Shown: positions 1 through 5,776 of the stretch, one piece after another | Layout of the letters: each line of letters starts with the position of its first letter | Position numbering within the stretch: the first letter of the stretch is position 1 | NCBI GenBank assembly: GCA_900543715.1 | Contig: UQSX01000019.1 | Location: 1 to 42,495, forward strand | Origin: an uncultured Blautia sp. | GTDB lineage: Bacteria > Bacillota > Clostridia > Lachnospirales > Lachnospiraceae | Length of the DNA stretch: 42,495 nt | Direction of reading: 5' to 3' | The notes under the pieces: generated by a model | What the model was told of the DNA's origin: nothing | The model's database searches: none | Seen by the model: only the letters and a program-made list of their open reading frames with translations | Program-made: the position numbers and the translations under genes

Positions 1-256
1 CAGCTATATCAGGAATTAAGAGAGCACCCGAAAGCCAGTTACAGTGATGTTTTTTCTTAATGATCAAAAGTACAATGATCAAAAGGTTAAGGACAATCCA
101 CAGCCCCCAAAGAACATAAAACCAGGAAAAGGGAGCAGTCAGAAGATAATCTCTGCCGTATCCCCTGAAAGTAAATAATCTCAAATAAAAGGCTGTGAAA
201 TAAAAAACACCATGGAAAAGAAATAATGCGATATAAAAAGTATTTGTTTTTTTCAA
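1..256 (-). CDS. Partial membrane protein, N-terminal part only
   Basis: The gene reads leftward and leaves the window, so only about 85 N-terminal residues are visible. I place the start at a TTG (254-256) because a GAAGGTG ribosome site sits about seven bases upstream and a near-perfect promoter lies further upstream at 342-370. The visible protein begins MKKTNTFYIALFLF and has two hydrophobic segments, at about residues 6-28 and 42-66. The second (WFYVLWGLWIVLNLLIIVLLII) ends in KKKHH, a typical cytoplasmic anchor. I do not recognise the family. It is divergent from the suf operon. Unusual points are the TTG start and a leader of about 80 bases. Confidence 0.55.
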   Translation of the reverse strand, partial: MKKTNTFYIALFLFHGVFYFTAFYLRLFTFRGYGRDYLLTAPFSWFYVLWGLWIVLNLLIIVLLIIKKKHHCNWLSGALLIPDIA

Positions 257-341
257 TTTTATCACCTTCTGATTTCAGTGGTCCCGGTTATAGGATGTCT
301 GTGGCAGCTCTATACCAGGGGAAAGATCCGAAATTGTCTTA

Positions 342-370
342 TATATATCATCTGACCAAAGCTTTGTCAA
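342..370 (-). promoter_or_regulatory. Sigma-70/A type promoter of the leftward membrane protein
   Basis: On the minus strand TTGACA (365-370) and TATATA (342-347) are separated by exactly 17 bp. The match to the vegetative consensus is near perfect and it points to the TTG-started gene ending at 256. Confidence 0.7.
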
Positions 371-424
371 TCTATATTCCAAGATACCCTGCCTTTCTTA
401 TGGAAAGAAAAGTAAAAAATAGAG

Positions 425-453
425 TTTACAAGAGCCGGACAGGCGTATATAAT
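425..453 (+). promoter_or_regulatory. Promoter of sufC-sufB
   Basis: TTTACA (425-430) and TATAAT (448-453) are spaced by 17 bp, about 50 bp before the sufC start codon. I saw no IscR- or Fur-like palindrome around it. A CGGAGGAAA ribosome site follows just before the ATG at 504. Confidence 0.7.
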
Positions 454-503
454 AGAAACCGGACAAAAAATATCTATATTCATATATAAACGGAGGAAAA
501 ACA

Positions 504-1256
504 ATGCTTGAATTAAGAGATGTTTCTTTTCGTGTAGACGACGAAAAGGACAAGGAGAAGGATATCCTGGAGCATGTAAGCTTTACCCTGGAGGACAATA
601 AGTTTGTTGCCATTACAGGACCTAATGGGGGCGGAAAGTCCACTATGGCCAAGATCATCGCCGGTATCCAGAAGCCCACGGAAGGAAAGATCTTCTTTGA
701 CGGAGAAGACATTACAGACTGGAGCGTTACAGACAGAGCCAAAGCCGGTATCAGCTATGCTTTTCAGCAGCCGGTGCGGTTTAAAGGCGTGACGGTCTTT
801 GACCTGATCAATCTGGCTGCAGGAAAAGAGATTTCCCTTTCAGGAGCCTGTCAGTACCTTTCTGAGGTAGGGCTTTGTGCGAAAGATTATATTAACAGAG
901 AAGTAAATTCCAGTCTTTCCGGAGGCGAGATGAAACGTATTGAGATCGCCACTGTTATGGCCAGAAATACCAAATTATCTGTTTTTGACGAGCCGGAGGC
1001 AGGGATCGACCTTTGGAGCTTCCAGAATCTGATCCATGTGTTTGAAAATCTTCACAAAGAAAAACATGGTTCCATTCTGATCATCTCTCATCAGGAAAGG
1101 ATCCTGAATACAGCAGATGAAATCCTTGTGATCGCAGAAGGTAAGCTGGTGAAGAGAGGAACCAGAGACGAAGTGCTGCCGGGACTGTTAAATGCGGCAG
1201 ATGCTCCGGAAGATACAGCAAACTGTGCCATTTGGCAAAAAGGAGGACTGAACTGA
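504..1256 (+). CDS. sufC: Fe-S cluster assembly ATPase SufC (SmsC-like)
   Basis: ABC-type ATPase of 250 residues that drives Fe-S cluster assembly on the SufB/SufD-type scaffold in the cytoplasm. Visible motifs are Walker A GPNGGGKS at 39-46, the signature LSGGE at 138-142, Walker B with FDEPE at 161-165 and the switch histidine in IISHQ near 196. The short insert and the wording DEPEAGIDL are typical of SufC rather than of transporter ATPases. The stop overlaps the start of the next gene (TGATG), so the two are translationally coupled. No sufD, sufS or sufU follows, so this looks like the two-gene minimal arrangement rather than the long sufCDSUB operon of Bacillus. Confidence 0.93.
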   Translation: MLELRDVSFRVDDEKDKEKDILEHVSFTLEDNKFVAITGPNGGGKSTMAKIIAGIQKPTEGKIFFDGEDITDWSVTDRAKAGISYAFQQPVRFKGVTVFDLINLAAGKEISLSGACQYLSEVGLCAKDYINREVNSSLSGGEMKRIEIATVMARNTKLSVFDEPEAGIDLWSFQNLIHVFENLHKEKHGSILIISHQERILNTADEILVIAEGKLVKRGTRDEVLPGLLNAADAPEDTANCAIWQKGGLN

Positions 1257-2173
1257 TGGATACAATACAGAAAGAACTTTTAGAGGCGGTTTCCGGACTC
1301 CATGAGATTCCGGTGGGAGCCTATAATATCCGCACAAACGGCAAGACGGAGGCCAGAAACAGCACAGAACATATTGAGATTCTGCCAAGAGAAAGCGGAG
1401 ACGGCATCATCATCAAGATCAAACCGGGAACAAAAAATGAAAGTGTGCATATTCCGGTAGTGCTGTCCCAGGCAGGCCTGAAAGAGACCGTTTACAATGA
1501 CTTTTATATTGGTGACGACTGTGACGTGACCATTATTGCAGGCTGCGGTATCCACTGCGGTACCGATGACGGAAGCCAGCATGACGGTATCCACAGCTTC
1601 TTTATCGGAAAAAATTCCAGAGTAAAATATGTGGAGAAGCATTACGGAACCGGCGACGGAAAAGGTCAGAGGATCATGAATCCGGAGACTATCATTGAAG
1701 TGGGCGAAAACAGCTATATGGAAATGGACACTGCTCAGATTAAAGGTGTGGACTCTACTATCCGTAAGACCACCGCAAAACTGGCGGACCACGCCAGTAT
1801 TAAGGTTATGGAAAGACTTATGACCCATGGTACCCAGAAGGCAGAGAGCCGTTTTATCGTAGATATGAACGGAGAGGATTCAGGGGCCAACATTATTTCC
1901 CGTTCTGTTGCAAGGGATGACTCCTACCAGTTATTCCAGTCTGTATTAAACGGAAATGCCAAATGCAGCGGTCATACAGAATGCGATGCCATTATCGTAG
2001 GCAACGCCAAGATCAGTTCTATTCCGGAGATTACCGCTAACAATTCCGATGCAGCTCTGATCCATGAGGCAGCTATCGGAAAGATCGCCGGAGAACAGAT
2101 CATTAAACTGATGACTCTGGGACTGACCGAGGAAGAAGCAGAAGAACAGATCATCAGTGGATTTTTGAAATAA
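1256..2173 (+). CDS. sufB: Short SufB/SufD-family scaffold protein (SmsB-like)
   Basis: Beta-helix scaffold partner of SufC, 305 residues, clearly shorter than classical SufB (about 465) or SufD (about 425). The C-terminal core carries the family signature KCSGHTECDAI followed by IPEITANN and IHEAAIGKI, which contains the conserved Cys and Glu/His positions of the SufB core. The start is the ATG at 1256: AGGAGG at 1241-1246 sits correctly for it, whereas a TTG at 1232 would place the ribosome site inside the gene. It overlaps sufC by one base. Short SufB paired with SufC is known from archaea and clostridia as an ancestral minimal system. That this is the cell's only system cannot be judged from the window. 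Confidence 0.88.
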   Translation: MDTIQKELLEAVSGLHEIPVGAYNIRTNGKTEARNSTEHIEILPRESGDGIIIKIKPGTKNESVHIPVVLSQAGLKETVYNDFYIGDDCDVTIIAGCGIHCGTDDGSQHDGIHSFFIGKNSRVKYVEKHYGTGDGKGQRIMNPETIIEVGENSYMEMDTAQIKGVDSTIRKTTAKLADHASIKVMERLMTHGTQKAESRFIVDMNGEDSGANIISRSVARDDSYQLFQSVLNGNAKCSGHTECDAIIVGNAKISSIPEITANNSDAALIHEAAIGKIAGEQIIKLMTLGLTEEEAEEQIISGFLK

Positions 2174-2239
2174 TCAGACGTATTTTAGACTCTTTCTCTG
2201 ATAAAATAGAAGCAACTATAAAACGATAGGGACTGTGAT

Positions 2240-3256
2240 ATGAAACAGATCAATATTCGTGATTTTGTTTCGTGCCACAGTCCCATGGATATTGGGAATG
2301 AGGGTGTTTCTATGGTTTATAACAATGTAAGACATGAGTGCAATCTGTACAATTTCTTCTTTGCTCCCAGAGGGAACAAAAGAATGATGGAACTGGGGAG
2401 AAAGATTACCCAGATGTATCTGAATCCCTTTGACCGTATCATCGGAATCATTGGGGCAAAGGACTCAGGAAAGAGCTGGCTGATCAAGGGGATGTTTCCT
2501 GGAATCCAGACAGTAGAGGAAGACGATGAATTTGATATTCTCAACATGCCTCTTTTAAATTCTGAGGAAGTGGGATTTTACACGCCAAAGACCTTTCATG
2601 TAGATGTGCGGACAGCAAAAAAATATGTGTCTTTGGAGGAGATCGCAGAGGCTGTTCGCCATGTGACCTCCCAGCATAAGCGGGTAATTGTGGAGCATTT
2701 TGAGATTTTATATCCGGCTTTAAAGAGAAATGCAGACCTGCTGATCGGAATTGGAGAAGAGGTTATCGTTACCAGGCCTTCTCTTTTCGGACCGCCGCCG
2801 GACAATATTGCCCAGATTGCTTTCAGCTCTCTTATATACCGGAAGATGGCTCACAGTGCTGAAGATCTTTTTGGATACTGTGTGAAGGACATTCCCAGGC
2901 CAGACTATCACCGCTCGGATATCCGCCATGGATTTGCCATAAATTATCAGAGCAGGCCGGAGTTTGATCTGGAGGAAATAGAAGCAAAGATACTGGATAT
3001 AATCCGGCAGGACCTTCCTATAGTCCCCTATGATGAAGAACATGTGAAAATCGGGGATTATCTCATGCACTGTACAGGTCCTTTGATGCATGTGGAGAGT
3101 ACAGGGAAGATAGAGAACTTTTCTCTGATGAAGGAATTCTATTATGAACCCAGGTTCAATTATTATGTGGTGGCTGGAACAGTGGGAGTAAAACACACGG
3201 AGAATGAGACTGACGAAGAGGTCAATAAGATAGAGATAGCTGATGAACCTTTGTAA
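2240..3256 (+). CDS. P-loop protein, possible tRNA-synthetase SAD-type family
   Basis: A 338-residue soluble protein with a clear nucleotide-binding P-loop GAKDSGKS at residues 72-79, preceded by a hydrophobic strand (RIIGII). It is followed by an acidic patch (VEEDDEFDI) and an IVEHFEIL strand. The C-terminal third holds HCTGPLMHVESTG, with His and Cys residues. From memory it resembles clostridial proteins labelled alanine-tRNA synthetase second-additional-domain proteins, but the N-terminal P-loop does not belong to a synthetase and I cannot confirm the name. It could instead be a uridine-kinase-like NTPase. It lies 66 bp after sufB with no visible terminator, so it may be read from the suf promoter. 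Confidence 0.7.
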   Translation: MKQINIRDFVSCHSPMDIGNEGVSMVYNNVRHECNLYNFFFAPRGNKRMMELGRKITQMYLNPFDRIIGIIGAKDSGKSWLIKGMFPGIQTVEEDDEFDILNMPLLNSEEVGFYTPKTFHVDVRTAKKYVSLEEIAEAVRHVTSQHKRVIVEHFEILYPALKRNADLLIGIGEEVIVTRPSLFGPPPDNIAQIAFSSLIYRKMAHSAEDLFGYCVKDIPRPDYHRSDIRHGFAINYQSRPEFDLEEIEAKILDIIRQDLPIVPYDEEHVKIGDYLMHCTGPLMHVESTGKIENFSLMKEFYYEPRFNYYVVAGTVGVKHTENETDEEVNKIEIADEPL

Positions 3257-3264
3257 ATCAGGTA

Positions 3265-3293
3265 TTGACAAGTTCCTGAAAAAAGAGTATTTG
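3265..3293 (+). promoter_or_regulatory. Promoter of the Cys-rich peptide/HMA pair
   Basis: TTGACA (3265-3270) followed after 17 bp by TATTTG (3288-3293). The -35 is perfect and the -10 is weak. A TTAG-N6-CTAA palindrome lies just downstream at 3305-3318. Confidence 0.5.
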
Positions 3294-3304
3294 TATTAAT
3301 AGAG

Positions 3305-3318
3305 TTAGTGGTAACTAA
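3305..3318. promoter_or_regulatory. Candidate metalloregulator operator 1 (TTAGTGGTAACTAA)
   Basis: Perfect inverted repeat TTAGT-N4-ACTAA at about the transcription start of the metal-binding gene pair. The same architecture is found at 5361-5374 (feoA promoter) and 5719-5732 (before feoB). The half site TTAG recalls DtxR-family boxes (TTAGGTTAGCCTAACCTAA type), which suggests iron- or manganese-dependent repression. Confidence 0.5.
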
Positions 3319-3333
3319 AAAGACTCTCAGGAG

Positions 3334-3522
3334 ATGGATAAGATGATCGCAGATATATTGGTACTTACAGTAATTGGGATCTGCTGCGGATTTGTGATCC
3401 GCAGGCAGATTAAAATCAGGAAAAATCCCCAGGCTGGGTGCAGAGGCTGTTCCGGCTGCGGCGGAAACTGTCCTGGAAGCAGAGAAAAGGATTATTGCGA
3501 TATGAAAAATCCAGGAAAGTAG
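3334..3522 (+). CDS. FeoB-associated Cys-rich membrane protein
   Basis: Small protein of 62 residues with an N-terminal membrane helix (residues 5-22) and a basic stretch RRQIKIRK, followed by cysteines at 36, 39, 42 and 46 (GCRGCSGCGGNC). This is the pattern of the short FeoB-associated peptides found beside ferrous iron transporters. It is probably a membrane-anchored metal-binding peptide; its biochemical role is not established. The start has CAGGAG nearby. It is followed after 16 bp by a separate HMA-domain gene. At 7862 the same two modules exist as one fused protein, so this pair looks like a split version. Confidence 0.8.
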   Translation: MDKMIADILVLTVIGICCGFVIRRQIKIRKNPQAGCRGCSGCGGNCPGSREKDYCDMKNPGK

Positions 3523-3538
3523 GGACTTGTTATGACAG

Positions 3539-3766
3539 ATGCTGAAGAATCCTAAAATAGGAGAAAAGATCATCCAGATTGAAGGGATGCACTGTGAACA
3601 TTGCAGGCAGAGCGTGGCCTCAGAGCTGAATAAGATTGACGGCGTGGCTGCGAAAGTGGATTTGAACAAAAACAGGGCAATCGTCTCTTTCGACAGACCG
3701 GTAGAAGATGAAACTTTGCGGCTGGCAGTGGAAAAAGCCGGTTTTAAGGTGGTTTCTATCGGCTGA
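3539..3766 (+). CDS. HMA-domain metal chaperone (CopZ-like)
   Basis: Cytosolic ferredoxin-fold heavy-metal-associated domain of 75 residues with the binding loop GMHCEHC at 16-22 and the typical ending AVEKAGFKVVSI. Such domains carry soft metal ions, usually Cu(I), through the two cysteines. Here the link to the Cys-rich peptide and the feo genes makes a role in iron-transporter-linked metal handling possible. The start is uncertain: a seven-codon open frame (ATG at 3533) overlaps it, and the ribosome site AGGGACT is distant. It lies in a different frame from the upstream peptide, with two stops in between, so it is not a simple one-base split of a fusion. Confidence 0.78.
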   Translation: MLKNPKIGEKIIQIEGMHCEHCRQSVASELNKIDGVAAKVDLNKNRAIVSFDRPVEDETLRLAVEKAGFKVVSIG

Positions 3767-3803
3767 GAGAAGCAGAAAGGATTGAAGCAGAGATAAAGCA
3801 GAT

Positions 3804-3885
3804 GGGACTGGAACTGAGGTATGAAACCTATGTCGGGAAGTGCTATTCTTGATTTGGTTTTATGGGCAGTTCCAGTCCCTTTTTC
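3804..3885 (+). terminator. Rho-independent terminator with a long loop
   Basis: GGGACTGGAACTG (3804-3816) pairs perfectly with CAGTTCCAGTCCC (3867-3879), followed by five T. The 50-base loop holds a smaller AGGT...ACCT pairing. It ends the HMA transcript. Confidence 0.65.
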
Positions 3886-3919
3886 TAAATTTTATTCTAT
3901 ATTCCCTAAAGAGGGAACT

Positions 3920-3948
3920 TTGACAGTGCAATACACGGATAGTACAAT
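3920..3948 (+). promoter_or_regulatory. Promoter of the GltD-like gene
   Basis: TTGACA (3920-3925), 17 bp, TACAAT (3943-3948). It is close to consensus and about 60 bp before the start codon. Confidence 0.65.
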
Positions 3949-4010
3949 GGAGATATACAAAAGCTGATAAAAAGGAGAGGTTTCTGCCAGAGAAGAAAGG
4001 AAGGATGAAT

Positions 4011-5240
4011 ATGGCAATACATGTACTAGATGAGGCTAAAAGATGTTTGAACTGTAAAGTCCCCCAGTGCCAAAAAGGGTGCCCGATCCATACTCCCATT
4101 CCCCAGGTGATCCAGCTTATGCTCAACGGAGAGCTGGACAAGGCGGGATGGATGCTTTTTGAGAACAATCCTCTGACTACGGTGTGCAGCCTGGTCTGTA
4201 ATCACGAAAATCAATGTGAGGGACATTGTGTCCTTGGTAAAAAGGGAGCTCCGGTGCACTTTTCCACCATTGAAAATTATATTTCCAGTACCTACAGTTC
4301 AAAAATGGTAAAAGGACCGGCAGAGCCAAATGGAATGCGGGTGGCGATCATCGGCTCCGGTCCAGCCGGATTGACCATTGCAGTCCTTCTGGCCAGGAAG
4401 GGATATCAGGTAACTATTTTTGAAGGAAAGGATAAAATCGGAGGTGTGCTGCGGTATGGTATTCCGGAATTCCGTCTGCCAAAGAGCGTGCTGGATGACT
4501 TTGAATACAGACATCTGCTTCTGAAAGACATCAAAGTGCGGCCAAACACGACCATTGGCGGAGCAATCACCATAGACGACCTTCTGAGAGATGGTTATAA
4601 GGCAATTTTTGTGGGAACCGGAGTGTGGCGTCCAAATACTCTCCACATTAAGGGAGAAACTCTGGGACATGTACATTTCGGCATAAATTATCTGAATAAT
4701 CCGGACAGCTTCCACCTGGGAGAACGGGTCATTGTTATAGGAGCAGGAAATTCCGCCATGGATGTGGCCAGAACAGCCTTACGTAAAGGTGTACGCTGGC
4801 TTCAGTGTTTTTCCAGAACGTCTACAGTAGCGGCCAGCCAGCATGAATATAATTATGCGCTGCTGGAAGGGGTAGAATTTGTCTATTGTAAGATACCGGT
4901 AGAGATTACCGATGAAGGGGTCATCTTTGCTGATGCAGAGGAAAAAGAAGACGGCTCCATTGAGCAGATTCCGGGAACAGAAAAGCTTTACCCTGCGGAC
5001 AGCGTGATCATCTCCATTAGCCAGGGGCCCAGAAATCAGCTTGTAAACACTACAAAAGGGTTGGACGCCAACCAGAGAGGACTGCTGGTGGCAGATGAGG
5101 AGGGGCATACCTCACGTCCGGAAATCTTTGCCAGCGGTGATGTAGTAAATGGCGCAAGAACTGTAGTGGAGGCAGTCGCCCATTCCAAAAAAGTGGCAGA
5201 GGCCATGGACAAATATATGCAGGGCTTAAAAGAAGAATAG
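4011..5240 (+). CDS. GltD-like NAD(P)H flavoprotein oxidoreductase
   Basis: Soluble flavoprotein of about 409 residues in the glutamate-synthase small-subunit family. The N-terminus has the double cysteine cluster CLNCKVPQCQKGCP and CSLVCNHENQCEGHC, the bis-[4Fe-4S] domain of GltD and DPD-type proteins. Then come the FAD dinucleotide site GSGPAG, the KIGG...GIPEFRLPK motif, the NAD(P) site VIGAGNSAMD and the FAD end motif FASGDVVNGARTVVEAV. At about 410 residues it is somewhat shorter than full GltD (about 470). No gltB is adjacent, so it may be a stand-alone electron-transfer or ferredoxin-NADP reductase type enzyme. The start at 4011 is preferred over 4005 because GGAAGG abuts 4005 but is six bases from 4011. 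Confidence 0.82.
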   Translation: MAIHVLDEAKRCLNCKVPQCQKGCPIHTPIPQVIQLMLNGELDKAGWMLFENNPLTTVCSLVCNHENQCEGHCVLGKKGAPVHFSTIENYISSTYSSKMVKGPAEPNGMRVAIIGSGPAGLTIAVLLARKGYQVTIFEGKDKIGGVLRYGIPEFRLPKSVLDDFEYRHLLLKDIKVRPNTTIGGAITIDDLLRDGYKAIFVGTGVWRPNTLHIKGETLGHVHFGINYLNNPDSFHLGERVIVIGAGNSAMDVARTALRKGVRWLQCFSRTSTVAASQHEYNYALLEGVEFVYCKIPVEITDEGVIFADAEEKEDGSIEQIPGTEKLYPADSVIISISQGPRNQLVNTTKGLDANQRGLLVADEEGHTSRPEIFASGDVVNGARTVVEAVAHSKKVAEAMDKYMQGLKEE

Positions 5241-5250
5241 GAAATCGTTA

Positions 5251-5295
5251 AAACTCCAGGCGGAAATTATAGTCATGAAAGCCTGGAGTTTTTTG
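5251..5295 (+). terminator. Terminator after the GltD-like gene
   Basis: AAACTCCAGGC (5251-5261) pairs with GCCTGGAGTTT (5281-5291) and the T tract runs to 5294. Confidence 0.8.
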
Positions 5296-5343
5296 CTGTC
5301 TACAGTATTTTTTGTTAAAAATAAAAAAAGTATAAAGTATTTC

Positions 5344-5374
5344 TTGACAGAATCAATTAGTTAGAATATACTAA
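5344..5374 (+). promoter_or_regulatory. feoA promoter overlapped by operator 2 (TTAGAATATACTAA)
   Basis: TTGACA (5344-5349), 17 bp, TATACT (5367-5372). The palindrome TTAG-N6-CTAA (5361-5374) covers the -10 element completely, so a bound repressor would block initiation. Iron-dependent repression is the natural reading for feoAB. Confidence 0.65.
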
Positions 5375-5384
5375 TCATTGTGAG

Positions 5385-5442
5385 AGGTAGCGATACCTAA
5401 CTTAACAAAAAGAATTTAAAGAGACTTTTTGTATTTAGTTAG
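5385..5442 (+). promoter_or_regulatory. feoA leader: AGGTA dyad plus leader hairpin
   Basis: AGGTAGCGATACCT (5385-5398) is a perfect AGGTA-N4-TACCT dyad resembling a DtxR half-box pair. It is followed by an imperfect hairpin with CTAACT and CAAAAAG on the left (5397-5412) and CTTTTTG and AGTTAG on the right (5425-5442), just before the feoA ribosome site. This could be a second operator or a leader RNA structure. Confidence 0.35.
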
Positions 5443-5456
5443 AAAGGACAAAGAAT

Positions 5457-5669
5457 ATGACTTTATTGGATGCCAAAGAAGGCGAAGAATATATTATAAA
5501 AGACATTGCCACAGACGATGAGGAACTGGAGGCCTTCCTGTTTTCTCTGGGATGTTATACAGGGGAGCCTATTACGGTAGTTTCCCATTTAAAAGGCGGA
5601 TGTGTGGTTTCCATTAAAGATGGCAGATATAATATTGATACTGATTTAGCCAAGGCTATTTCAATATAA
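5457..5669 (+). CDS. feoA: FeoA, ferrous iron transport accessory protein
   Basis: Small cytoplasmic SH3-like protein of 70 residues that assists FeoB-mediated Fe(II) uptake. The family pattern is visible: an early EGEEYIIKDI strand, the SLGCYTGEPITVV turn and a final region ending DTDLAKAISI. The length fits the family. It sits 107 bp before feoB, with a further palindrome in the gap, so feoB may have extra control. The ribosome site GAAAGGA precedes the ATG. Confidence 0.9.
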   Translation: MTLLDAKEGEEYIIKDIATDDEELEAFLFSLGCYTGEPITVVSHLKGGCVVSIKDGRYNIDTDLAKAISI

Positions 5670-5718
5670 AATAAGCAGTGATCCTGTTCACTGAAAAAAT
5701 TTAAAAATTGGCCATAGG

Positions 5719-5732
5719 TTAGTAAAAACTAA
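5719..5732. promoter_or_regulatory. Candidate metalloregulator operator 3 (TTAGTAAAAACTAA)
   Basis: Third copy of the TTAGT-N4-ACTAA palindrome, inside the feoA-feoB gap and 44 bp before the feoB start. I see no strong promoter hexamers here, so it may act as a roadblock or serve a weak internal promoter. Confidence 0.45.
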
Positions 5733-5776
5733 TTTTTGTTTGCGCCAACTAATTGAATGAAGGAGGAACCTTGTAT

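Noticed and set aside
226..489. Rightward open frame of 87 codons before sufC
   Set aside because: It covers the two divergent promoters and has no ribosome site or recognisable protein character.
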